Position numbers and translations under genes: made by a program
Shown: positions 7,936 through 14,387 of the stretch, piece after piece
How positions within the stretch are numbered: position 1 is the first letter of the stretch
How the letters are laid out: each line of letters starts with the position of its first letter
The notes under the pieces: model-generated
What the model saw: the letters and a program-made list of their open reading frames with translations, nothing else
What the model was told of the DNA's origin: nothing
Database searches by the model: none
NCBI GenBank assembly: GCA_035310125.1
Contig: DATGEP010000145.1
Span: forward strand, 1-21,450
Direction of reading: 5' to 3'
DNA: 21,450 nt
Origin: DATGEP01 sp035310125
GTDB taxonomy: Bacteria; Chloroflexota; Ktedonobacteria; Ktedonobacterales; JADMIN01

Positions 7936-8023
7936 CCCCCTGGCGTAGGACCGACGCTCCGTGCGTGGCACGGCACAGCCGGAGGCGCGGCAGGTTCGCG
8001 ATGATGTTGACAGGAGGGGCGGT

Positions 8024-10048
8024 ATGCGGGACGGCACACCACCGCGCGGCGCACGCGGACCACGTGGCGGCGAAAACGTTCCCGGTCGCCGGTACAACGG
8101 GGCTCCACCGCCGCCTTCCTATCCTCCCGCTCGCGGTCCGGCCCCGAACGTGCGTCCCGACAATCCTTACCGTCCTTACGGAGAACCCACTGGGTCGCGC
8201 CTCCCCGCCCCTTACCAGCGCGGCACGCTCGGCACATTCAACCGCCTCCCCGCTACTGGCCATGACTTCGCGGTGCAAGATAACGTGGATGAAGCGGAGT
8301 CACACCGGAAACGTCTGGGATTTGCTATCTTCCATGATGGCAATCCCGGCCATCTCTGGCGTGGCTCAGTAGCGTCTACACTTGGTGAGGGGCTGCTGAG
8401 CGTAGGTGTACTCATGTGGCTCGCGACGCTCACCCTCTCACCGCTGGTGGTCGCGCTCGCTGTGGCGGCTCTCGGCGTGCCGTTCGTCCTCGCAGGGCCA
8501 CTCGCCGCACGCTTCGAGAGCCTGGCAGAACCCGGCACACTCCTCCGCTGGACCGGTCGGTTGCGCATTGTCTTTACGCTCGCCCTCATCGTCATGCACT
8601 TTCGTACCGTTTTGCCGGTCGTCTATCTGCTGCTCTTCGCCATATCCTTCTGTGGACGCCTGCATGATGCCTTGCGGGTCGCCGTCATCCGCACCTGCCT
8701 CGCGCGCGGAGAGCCGGAGCATGTCGCCAACGATTTGCACGTTGGGTCCGCGCTGGCCGCAGTTCTCGGCCCCCTTATCGCCACGCTCTGCTACATTCTG
8801 CTGGGCGAGCGCATTCTCCTGGTCGCCGCCACGGCGGCTGTATTCTTCATCATTAGCCTCAATTCCGAGGGCTTTCTGGACACGCTTCCGCCCAACCGTC
8901 GTGACTTCCTGCTCGCTTCGCCGGAAACCGCCTCGTCCGGCGAGGACTGGCCCGATGCGCTGTCGCTGGATGGCGAACGAGATGACGATGATAGAGATCC
9001 GGCGGAGAGGCGCGAGCATGCGCTTCCCGCCTGGTATCAATTAGGGCCAACAAACGGTTTCCGGGCGCTTGGCGAAATCCGCGCCGGTCTGAGCCTCGCG
9101 GGCGTCACCCAGGCAAGCACTGTCGCGCTGTGGGCACTCGCCGCGCTGAGTCTTGCGGGCGGCGGAGTGGCCGTCCTCGAAGTCTTCTATATCGTCCAGA
9201 GCCTTAATCTACCGCCATTTTATCTCGGCCCTCTTCTCGCGGCGGAAGGCGGTGGTCTGGCGCTGGGAGCGCTTATCGGCGGCACAGCGGATGCGTCAGG
9301 TCCGTGGCGCATCCGGTTGTTGTTTGGACTCGTTGGGAGCGGCGCCGCGCTCGCGGCGCTGACCAGGATGCCAGAGCTGCCGCTGGTGCTAGCCGCCTGC
9401 TTTGCGCTCGGAGCGTTCAACGCCCTGGCCGTCCAGGCCGCCCGTCAGGGACTTCTCGACGGATTCAATGGCATCGAGCGGCGCGCCCTGGCAGCCGCGG
9501 AGAGCGCCGTGGTCGCACTCTGCGCGGTCCTGGGCACTCTCGCTGTCGCCGCGCTGTATGGCGACGCGGTTCTGCCCGTGCACCTGCCGATCTCACTTGC
9601 TGGCTGGTCAGCGGCCGACCTCATGTTCGTGGCGGGCGTCGGGCTCGTTGCCGCCACCGTCGTCTTCGCGGTGCTGCTCAGCTTCAGATCGAGGGCCGCT
9701 GCAAAGCGCGCAAACGCGCCGGCGGCAGGCGCGTTCCTCCCCGCGCTGGATGATGAAGACGAAAGCGACTATGCGCCTATGACCGGTGAGCACGACGCAT
9801 GGGCCGAAAGCGATGCGCGTGATTGGACGGGCATGTCCCCTGCCGCTGATGATGATTACGCTGCTTCGTACGGCTCTCAGGGTACCGGTTACGGTCCCGC
9901 CACGCGCCGTCCGCGCGGCAACTACGCGAACGACGACGACTATGAAGAGATGAGCGAGGGCTACGACGACTTCGACGACGACCTACCAGGGCGCCGTGGC
10001 GGTCAGAGGCGCCGCCCGCCGCAAGAGAAGCGCCGTCCGCGCTGGTAG
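8024..10048 (+). CDS. MFS-like multi-pass membrane protein with disordered N- and C-terminal tails
   Basis: A 674-aa protein. Residues about 1-95 are Pro/Gly/Arg-rich and disordered. Residues about 100-310 and 360-565 are two blocks of hydrophobic helices (about 5-6 each) separated by an acidic loop with GERDDDDRDPAERRE. This two-block layout, with PFVLAGPLAARFE after the second helix, fits a DHA3-like major facilitator permease. Substrate is unknown. The last 110 residues are an acidic tail rich in Asp, Glu and Tyr (DDEDESDY, NDDDYEEMSEGYDDFDDD) ending in an Arg/Pro-rich stretch. I chose the ATG at 8024 because AGGAGGGG stands 6 bp upstream. An in-frame GTG at 7961 would add 21 residues without a ribosome site and lie close to the predicted transcription start. 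It has its own consensus promoter. The tails are much longer than those of normal MFS carriers (about 400-450 aa). Confidence 0.82.
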   Translation: MRDGTPPRGARGPRGGENVPGRRYNGAPPPPSYPPARGPAPNVRPDNPYRPYGEPTGSRLPAPYQRGTLGTFNRLPATGHDFAVQDNVDEAESHRKRLGFAIFHDGNPGHLWRGSVASTLGEGLLSVGVLMWLATLTLSPLVVALAVAALGVPFVLAGPLAARFESLAEPGTLLRWTGRLRIVFTLALIVMHFRTVLPVVYLLLFAISFCGRLHDALRVAVIRTCLARGEPEHVANDLHVGSALAAVLGPLIATLCYILLGERILLVAATAAVFFIISLNSEGFLDTLPPNRRDFLLASPETASSGEDWPDALSLDGERDDDDRDPAERREHALPAWYQLGPTNGFRALGEIRAGLSLAGVTQASTVALWALAALSLAGGGVAVLEVFYIVQSLNLPPFYLGPLLAAEGGGLALGALIGGTADASGPWRIRLLFGLVGSGAALAALTRMPELPLVLAACFALGAFNALAVQAARQGLLDGFNGIERRALAAAESAVVALCAVLGTLAVAALYGDAVLPVHLPISLAGWSAADLMFVAGVGLVAATVVFAVLLSFRSRAAAKRANAPAAGAFLPALDDEDESDYAPMTGEHDAWAESDARDWTGMSPAADDDYAASYGSQGTGYGPATRRPRGNYANDDDYEEMSEGYDDFDDDLPGRRGGQRRRPPQEKRRPRW

Positions 10049-10063
10049 GCGCTCAAGCACTCA

Positions 10064-10136
10064 AGAACCTGGCACCGAATCTGTTATCTGACTCTCCTGA
10101 GGGCGTAACAGGTCGTGCCCTCAGTAGGGAGGTTCT
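10064..10136 (+). promoter_or_regulatory. Structured leader that could hide the ribosome site of the next gene
   Basis: Three perfect pairings are possible. AGAACCT (10064-10070) pairs with AGGTTCT (10130-10136), which covers the ribosome site GGGAGG. CTGAGGGC (10097-10104) pairs with GCCCTCAG (10117-10124). CTGTTA (10081-10086) pairs with TAACAG (10106-10111), which sits in the loop of the second hairpin. The last two are compatible only as a pseudoknot or as alternatives. Function is inferred. Confidence 0.4.
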
Positions 10137-10139
10137 CCA

Positions 10140-10358
10140 ATGGCACGTCATCGCCGCACACCTACTCCACTTCCTGATACGCCCCTGCCAACCTATGGCG
10201 CATACTCATTCACCGTCAACGAGGGCGAGCGCCAGGTGCTTGTTCTGGCCCTCGGCGAGCTCTTGCAAAGCATCGAGCGCAGTGAGCACCTCCTCCCCAC
10301 GGTTCAATCGCTGCTGGATCGCCTTACGCAGATTGACAGCCCACAGGTATCGTCCTAA
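10140..10358 (+). CDS. Small hypothetical protein (72 aa)
   Basis: Not recognised. The ATG follows GGGAGG at 7-8 bp. Residues 1-22 are basic and Pro-rich (MARHRRTPTPLPDTPLPTYG). Residues about 28-66 look like one long amphipathic helix or a helical pair (ERQVLVLALGELLQSIERSE, then HLLPTVQSLLDRLTQI). There is no signal peptide and no membrane span, so it is probably cytoplasmic. Regular heptad-like Leu spacing suggests a self-associating helix. It sits 91 bp after the MFS-like gene and 78 bp before a small membrane protein on the same strand, so the three may share a transcript. The good ribosome site, coherent composition and neighbours support a real gene. Confidence 0.7.
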   Translation: MARHRRTPTPLPDTPLPTYGAYSFTVNEGERQVLVLALGELLQSIERSEHLLPTVQSLLDRLTQIDSPQVSS

Positions 10359-10436
10359 GATGGCGATAGCAAACGCAGCGAATTAGTCAACGCCGGCATG
10401 GCGATGGAATATCAGCCGGCACCGTGGAGGAATGGT

Positions 10437-10730
10437 ATGGGCTCAATTGGAAAGTGGTTTGAACATATCATCGGCGGTATGCTCCAAGGCTGCCTCGTTA
10501 TGGCAGTGCTCGCCGCTGTCGTTTGTCTCGGCGGCTACACGGTTGCCAGAGGGCACCTACCACAAGGACTCCCGCTTGCCTTCATACTTGCCTTTATCGC
10601 CATCGCCGGCCTCTTCGGTGCCGCCGCCGCTCTCGCCTGGCGGCTCAGCCATATCGCCGAGATCGCTCACGTCGCTAAAGAAGTCTCTCAGCACGCCATG
10701 CATAGTCCGGAACACGGCGAGCGCGTCTAA
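10437..10730 (+). CDS. Small two-span membrane protein (97 aa)
   Basis: Not recognised. I chose the ATG at 10437 because GGAGG (10426-10430) is 6 bp upstream. An in-frame ATG at 10398 would add 13 polar residues and lacks a ribosome site. Residues about 11-38 (GGMLQGCLVMAVLAAVVCLG) and about 47-70 (LPLAFILAFIAIAGLFGAAA) are two transmembrane helices joined by a short loop with ARGHLPQG. The C-terminal 25 residues form a polar, His-rich helix (IAEIAHVAKEVSQHAM). It is probably an inner-membrane accessory protein. It follows the 72-aa protein closely on the same strand and may be part of the same unit as the MFS-like gene. No known domain can be named. Confidence 0.72.
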   Translation: MGSIGKWFEHIIGGMLQGCLVMAVLAAVVCLGGYTVARGHLPQGLPLAFILAFIAIAGLFGAAAALAWRLSHIAEIAHVAKEVSQHAMHSPEHGERV

Positions 10731-10820
10731 CTAGCTCAGAGCGATGGGTGGATTTTCGCAGCGAGCCCGCGTGCCCATAACATTCTCATCTCCTCGCGCA
10801 ACTAGAGATGCGTAGGTGGT

Positions 10821-10853
10821 GTGGAGCATACACCGGCAGGACCTATGCTCCAC
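10821..10853 (+). terminator. Hairpin between the small membrane protein and the DUF5666-type gene
   Basis: A perfect 10-bp stem GTGGAGCATA / TATGCTCCAC with a 13-nt loop, 91 bp after the stop of the small membrane protein and 49 bp before the next start. No T-run follows. It could end the upstream transcript or structure the downstream leader. A second GC stem (10866-10871 with 10875-10880) lies just before the ribosome site. Confidence 0.45.
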
Positions 10854-10901
10854 CGCCATTATTCTCCGCGCAACGCGCGGACGCGAAGGAGAAATTTCCT
10901 C

Positions 10902-11600
10902 ATGACAGCCAAGCTACTCACGCTGGTTCACAGCAAAATCGCCCTTGCCGTAATCGGCGTGCTCCTGGCGGGCGGCAGCGGCGCCGCCGTCGTCGCGGCG
11001 AACCACGGGCAGATCCCATTTACCCAATCGAACACCACATCCACCCACACCTCAGATTCGCACGCGAACACGAACGATCACGCGCACACCGTCTCCATCA
11101 ATGGTAAACTCACCGCATACAATGCTACGGCGAAGACCATCGCGGTGCAGGAGAAGGATGCGACCACGTCCACTACCGTCAGCGTAGACGCCAAGACGAA
11201 CGTCAACGGCGAGCATGCTACCTCGCTCACGGATCTCACCAGCGCAGTCGGCCATGACGTGCAGGTGCAGGCGGACAAGCAGAGCGACGGCACGCTCCTT
11301 GCCTGGAAGATTACCGTGCAGGGCGCAGACTCCGGCTCAAGCCATAGCAGCGGCAGCGGTAGCGAAAATGGCCAGCAGCACCAGCTTGCCGGCACCGTCG
11401 TCTCGGTTGGCACGGGCTCCTTCACTATTAAGCTTGCAGACGGCACGAGCAAGACCGTAACGGTCTCTTCGTCCACACAGTACGTCGGCGCCTCTCATGG
11501 CTTCTCAGATCTCAAGGCGGGCATGCACGTCACCGTCCAGGGCACCGATCAAAGCAACGGCACATTTGCCGCCTCGCAGATCGCAGCTGGGGGCGAGTAG
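10902..11600 (+). CDS. Exported or membrane-anchored DUF5666-type protein
   Basis: A 232-aa protein. Residues about 10-33 form a hydrophobic segment after a Lys (SKIALAVIGVLLAGGSGAAV), a signal peptide or membrane anchor, so the rest is outside. A Thr/Ser/His-rich linker follows. Two repeats of a small beta-rich module then occupy about 63-140 (HTVSINGKLTAYNATAKTIA to LAWKITVQG) and about 160-228 (QLAGTVVSVGTGSFTIKL to FAASQIAAGG), joined by a Ser/Gly linker. The pattern G.V.......TI.V..G....V.V......V....L..G..V.V.G is that of DUF5666, a family of unknown function. I chose the ATG at 10902 because AAGGAG sits 9 bp upstream; longer forms add a His-rich stretch with no ribosome site. It lies directly before the sigma-factor pair, so a role in envelope sensing is possible but unproven. 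Confidence 0.8.
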   Translation: MTAKLLTLVHSKIALAVIGVLLAGGSGAAVVAANHGQIPFTQSNTTSTHTSDSHANTNDHAHTVSINGKLTAYNATAKTIAVQEKDATTSTTVSVDAKTNVNGEHATSLTDLTSAVGHDVQVQADKQSDGTLLAWKITVQGADSGSSHSSGSGSENGQQHQLAGTVVSVGTGSFTIKLADGTSKTVTVSSSTQYVGASHGFSDLKAGMHVTVQGTDQSNGTFAASQIAAGGE

Positions 11601-11611
11601 CACGCTACTCT

Positions 11612-11697
11612 GATGGTCCCACCTCGTTGCGCCTCGCGCGTTCCTACACAATGGGAGTAGCCACACCTCGGGCGCGTAGTACGAGGATGGGACCATC
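11612..11697 (+). promoter_or_regulatory. Long-range inverted repeat in the sigma-factor leader
   Basis: GATGGTCCCACCTCG (11612-11626) is complementary to 11682-11697 over 15 pairs with one bulged A. The right arm can instead fold on itself as GGATGG-GA-CCATCC, and the left flank has a small GAGTAG/CTACTC stem on the preceding stop codon. Two exclusive folds are therefore possible upstream of the sigma-factor gene. Whether this is an attenuator, an operator or the terminator of the DUF5666-type gene is not known. Confidence 0.45.
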
Positions 11698-11795
11698 CGC
11701 CAGACGAAAGAAGACATGGTTTGAGCGAGGCGCAGCGGCGCACCGGGCAGGCCCCCGGCACAATTCGTGGCAGTGCGCCGGTTGGACGCACAGGC

Positions 11796-12434
11796 ATGAC
11801 GTGGCCACCCGCGCTACCTTTCACTGCCGTGCTCGGCGCGGCTCGCGCGCTCGACTCGCGATCCATCAGTCTGCTTTATCAGCGCTTTCTTCCCGTCGTG
11901 TATCGGTTTATTCTTGCTCGCGTTTCCGATATCCATGTGGCCGAAGACCTCACATCCGAGACCTTTTTCGCGGTTCTGGAAAGCATCGGCGGCACACGTG
12001 CCAATGATGAGCTGGCTTTTGCCGCCTGGATATTGGGAATAGCACGTAACCGGATCGCTATGCACTACCGCCGCCAGCGCTCCCGTCCGGAGACGACGCT
12101 CGATCTCTCCGAAGACGCGCCGCTCTACGCTATTGCCGGTGATGAGGGCGACCCGCTGGCGATTCTCACTGCGCGTGAGAGCTGGCACGAAGTCGTTGGC
12201 GCACTGGAGCACCTCACCGAAGATCAACGTACCGTCGTCCTATTTCGCTGTGTGCTTGATTATTCAGCCGAAGAAGTCGGCGAGCTCATGGGCAAACAGG
12301 CTGGCACGATCCGAGCCCTTCAATTTCGCGCACTCGCCTCGCTCGCGCGCTTGTTGCGAGCGCAGCCCGGTGCGGAAACGCGGCGCATGGGCAATCGGCA
12401 AGAAAGGAGCAGGGGCCATGCTGCCGGAAAATAG
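11796..12434 (+). CDS. ECF-type RNA polymerase sigma factor
   Basis: A 212-aa protein. Residues about 22-92 are sigma region 2: LLYQRFLPVVYRFIL, then VAEDLTSETFFAVLE, then the conserved AAWILGIARNRIAMHYRR. Residues about 131-187 are region 4: LTEDQRTVVLFRCVLDYS, then AEEVGELMGKQAGTIRALQF, the helix-turn-helix that reads the -35 element. There is no region 1 or 3, as expected for group 4 sigma factors. The start is uncertain. The ATG at 11796 gives a normal N-terminus but only a weak ribosome site. A TTG at 11721 would add 25 residues just past the inverted repeat. The gene overlaps the next one by 17 bp, so the two are translationally coupled. It most likely directs a stress or envelope regulon and is held by its membrane partner. 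Confidence 0.93.
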   Translation: MTWPPALPFTAVLGAARALDSRSISLLYQRFLPVVYRFILARVSDIHVAEDLTSETFFAVLESIGGTRANDELAFAAWILGIARNRIAMHYRRQRSRPETTLDLSEDAPLYAIAGDEGDPLAILTARESWHEVVGALEHLTEDQRTVVLFRCVLDYSAEEVGELMGKQAGTIRALQFRALASLARLLRAQPGAETRRMGNRQERSRGHAAGK

Positions 12435-13581
12435 ACTCGACGCCCTGCTCTCCCGCGAGCTTGCTGGCATGCAGTTACCCGCTGCGCTGCCAGGTGACGA
12501 CGCGCTCGAACCGTTGTTGGTCGCCGCCGGCGCGCTGCGACCCTTAAGAGAAGCTCGCCCTTCAACCGCCTTTGCTAACGCGCTTGAAGAGCGGCTGCTC
12601 GCCCATGTCTCCACCATGGCCGCCGCGACCGAGCGAAATGTAGCCTCTGACGGTGCGACCGCTGCCTATCCCATTGCACCGAGCACCACGCTGCCATCAC
12701 GTACGACACGCCGCGCACCGGCTGCGCACCGGCCTCGCTTCTTATGGCCCGCCGTAGCCGCCGCCGTGCTGCTGCTCGCATTCGGCACACTTACGGCTGC
12801 CGCATCCGCTGGACCGGGCAGCCTGCTCTATAGCCTGCACCGGCTGGAGCAAGGGGTGCGGGTCGCGCTCTCCGGTAGTGCGGCCGACCGCATGCGCTTG
12901 CATCTGGGTTACGCGAGCGACGCCTTGAATGTCACCAATGGCGCCGCGCGCACTGGCGACACCACGAGTTTCAGCGATGCGCTCAGCACCTTGCGATACG
13001 AGATGGCTGCGGCGGCTGGCGAGCTACGCGACATCCCGCCAGGCGCGGAACATGACAGCCTGGCTGCCCAGCTCACCGCTCTGAGCGACCGCGCGGTGGT
13101 CGGTCTGAGCGCCGACCTGCCTTTGCTCAGTTGGGCAAATCGGCTTGCGACCACTGATGCGCTCGCGAGCTTCGGTGACAACGTCCTTCGTGTCACCAGT
13201 GCGACGGCCCAACGTACGCAGAATCCGTCAGCGCACATCTGGCACATCGTCGTTATCGGTTCAGGGTTCGCGCCCGGAGCCCAGCTCCTCGTCAATGGGC
13301 GGCCCGCCGGCATCGTCACCGCCGTCTCGAATACGACCCTTACCGCGGACTACACCGCCTCTGACGGCCAACCGCCTGAGACGATTGGCGTCGCCAACGC
13401 TGACGACACCGCCGCGCAAACGGAGCGCGTCGCGTTCATGACGCCAGCGCAAGGCGGAACGCCTGGCCCAGCAGTCGGCCCAGCAGTCACCCCTGGCGAT
13501 CACAGCGGCGGATCAGGAAAAGGCGGCCACGGTGGCGACCATGGCGGCACTCCAACTCCCTCGCCTGCCACCGGCGGGTAG
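12418..13581 (+). CDS. Single-span membrane protein with DUF5667-type domain, likely anti-sigma partner
   Basis: A 387-aa protein starting within the sigma gene. AAAGGAG (12403-12409) is 8 bp before the ATG. Residues 1-107 are cytoplasmic and helical, with no His/Cys zinc motif of classical ZAS anti-sigma factors. Residues about 109-131 are one membrane span. Just outside, AGPGSLLYSLHRLEQGVRVA and the following helices to about 235 match DUF5667, often encoded beside ECF sigma factors. Residues about 255-330 look like a small beta-sandwich of IPT/TIG type (VIGSGFAPGAQLLVNGRPAG). The last 50 residues are Gly/Pro/His-rich and disordered. Likely role: hold or release the sigma factor in response to an envelope signal. 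The position and topology support this, but binding is inferred. It ends 30 bp from the convergent hypothetical gene. Confidence 0.82.
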   Translation: MLPENRLDALLSRELAGMQLPAALPGDDALEPLLVAAGALRPLREARPSTAFANALEERLLAHVSTMAAATERNVASDGATAAYPIAPSTTLPSRTTRRAPAAHRPRFLWPAVAAAVLLLAFGTLTAAASAGPGSLLYSLHRLEQGVRVALSGSAADRMRLHLGYASDALNVTNGAARTGDTTSFSDALSTLRYEMAAAAGELRDIPPGAEHDSLAAQLTALSDRAVVGLSADLPLLSWANRLATTDALASFGDNVLRVTSATAQRTQNPSAHIWHIVVIGSGFAPGAQLLVNGRPAGIVTAVSNTTLTADYTASDGQPPETIGVANADDTAAQTERVAFMTPAQGGTPGPAVGPAVTPGDHSGGSGKGGHGGDHGGTPTPSPATGG

Positions 13582-13611
13582 TGTCACCACGCAACGCCAG
13601 CGTCATCAGTA

Positions 13612-13995
13612 TCAGGCGTGCCCAGTCGTGTGCGGAAATTCCTCGACGAGACCCGCGATGACACCGATCAGATCATCGCTCAGCTCCACCCGTTCCACCG
13701 GATCGAACAGATTAACGATGCGCACGGCGGTGCGCTTGCCGGGATTCCTTACCACGCTTACAAGATATGTCGTGCCGGTCGCGCTCACTTTGAGCATGCC
13801 ACTGTCGTGCGGCGAATGGTCTGAGGCAAGCCGGCGACAAGCATCTACCAGCCAGTGAATATCTTCGTAGCGCAAATCAAGCGTTAACATGCCATCCTCG
13901 CCATCACAGATCGTCATGCGTCGCGGACGCGATTCTTCACCAGGAAGCCGCGAGGCCTCGGAAGCTTCTGGCGTCGCCCCGGTCGAATCCACCAT
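13612..13995 (-). CDS. Hypothetical protein (127 aa)
   Basis: Not recognised. I chose the ATG at 13995 because TGGAG lies 6 bp upstream. A GTG at 14007 would add 4 residues but overlaps that site. Residues 1-27 are polar and probably disordered. Residues 28-127 look like a folded alpha/beta domain: RRMTICDGEDGMLTLDLRYE, then DIHWLVDACRRLAS, then GMLKVSATGTTYLVSVVRN, then AVRIVNLFDPVERVELSDDL and a C-terminal helix. There is no signal peptide or membrane span, so it is probably cytoplasmic. It is convergent with the DUF5667-type gene and divergent from the nuo block. The balanced composition and the ribosome site argue for a real gene. Confidence 0.72.
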   Translation of the reverse strand: MVDSTGATPEASEASRLPGEESRPRRMTICDGEDGMLTLDLRYEDIHWLVDACRRLASDHSPHDSGMLKVSATGTTYLVSVVRNPGKRTAVRIVNLFDPVERVELSDDLIGVIAGLVEEFPHTTGHA

Positions 13996-14089
13996 GTTCA
14001 GCTCCACTCTTTTGTTTCAGGCGGCGGACCCTTGCAGGAAACCCATCGGGATGTAGTCCGTCACGCATCGCCGCAAGCATAGCGCGACA

Positions 14090-14121
14090 CTGTTAACCAC
14101 ATATCAAATAGCGGTTAACAG
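14090..14121. promoter_or_regulatory. Paired GTTAAC boxes, candidate operator
   Basis: CTGTTAACC (14090-14098) and GGTTAACAG (14113-14121) form a perfect 9-bp inverted repeat with a 14-bp spacer. Each arm also holds the palindrome GTTAAC, and the two centres are 22 bp apart, about two helical turns. This suits cooperative binding of two dimers. The site is 95 bp before the minus-strand gene and about 160 bp before the predicted nuo promoter. Confidence 0.5.
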
Positions 14122-14188
14122 AGGTGAAGTTTGGTCCCATCCTGTGCTTAGTGGATGCCCTGGCGCGTCGTATCACATGAAGGGCGGT

Positions 14189-14212
14189 GCGGGACTTTTG
14201 GGAAAGTCTCGC
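14189..14212. repeat. Hairpin in the nuo upstream region
   Basis: GCGGGACTTT and AAAGTCTCGC pair over 10 positions, with one G-U pair on the plus strand, around TGGG. No T-run follows. It lies upstream of the predicted nuo promoter, so it is not in that transcript. It could terminate an unseen short RNA or be a chance fold. Confidence 0.4.
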
Positions 14213-14277
14213 TACCGGTCAAGCGGCGCGGACCCGCAAGAACAGCGGATTCGCGCAGGTATACGTTTGACATCGGC

Positions 14278-14286
14278 TGATACAAT
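14278..14286 (+). promoter_or_regulatory. Extended -10 promoter candidate for nuoJKLMN
   Basis: TGATACAAT matches the extended -10 form TGnTATAAT with one change. Such promoters do not need a good -35, and none is placed correctly: the TTGACA at 14267-14272 is only 8 bp away. The expected start is near 14293, giving a leader of about 95 nt before nuoJ. Confidence 0.45.
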
Positions 14287-14288
14287 AA

Positions 14289-14323
14289 GCGATGGCGGTC
14301 TTGAAAAGGCCATATGCCATCGC
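14289..14323 (+). promoter_or_regulatory. Strong hairpin near the predicted 5' end of the nuo mRNA
   Basis: GCGATGGC (14289-14296) pairs with GCCATCGC (14316-14323). Inside it GGTCTT pairs with AAGGCC around GAA, leaving only an ATAT bulge: 14 pairs in 35 nt, with one G-U. At the very start of the transcript it could protect the mRNA from decay. That role is inferred, and a start at 14293 would trim the bottom of the stem. Confidence 0.45.
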
Positions 14324-14387
14324 ACCCCTCACTTCACCCAGTCAGACGTTCATGTGCGGCTCAATCCGCCGGTGGAGGAACCCCAAT

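Larger units (their letters stand above)
13996..14387. other. Non-coding leader region upstream of the nuo block
   Basis: A 392-bp gap without a credible gene. From left to right it holds a pair of GTTAAC boxes (14090-14121), a hairpin (14189-14212), an extended -10 (14278-14286), a strong hairpin at the expected mRNA start (14289-14323) and the nuoJ ribosome site GGTGGAGG at about 14371-14378. It must carry promoters for the minus-strand hypothetical gene and for nuoJ. Confidence 0.7.

Noticed and set aside
7961..8023. GTG start for the MFS-like protein, adding 21 residues
   Set aside because: It has no ribosome site, while the ATG at 8024 has a perfect AGGAGGGG 6 bp before it.
11612..11697. 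T-box riboswitch in the sigma-factor leader
   Set aside because: The terminator-like arms suggested it, but I see no T-box sequence and no specifier-loop arrangement, and the downstream gene is not a tRNA synthetase or amino-acid gene.
14267..14286. TTGACA paired with TACAAT as a promoter for nuoJ
   Set aside because: The spacer is only 8 bp against the 16-18 bp needed, so the pair cannot work together. The -10 was kept only as an extended -10 candidate.
14292..14387. Earlier ATG for nuoJ
   Set aside because: The 32 added residues are Arg/Pro-rich and unlike NuoJ. The hairpin at 14289-14323 would cover that start, and a strong ribosome site serves the ATG at 14388.
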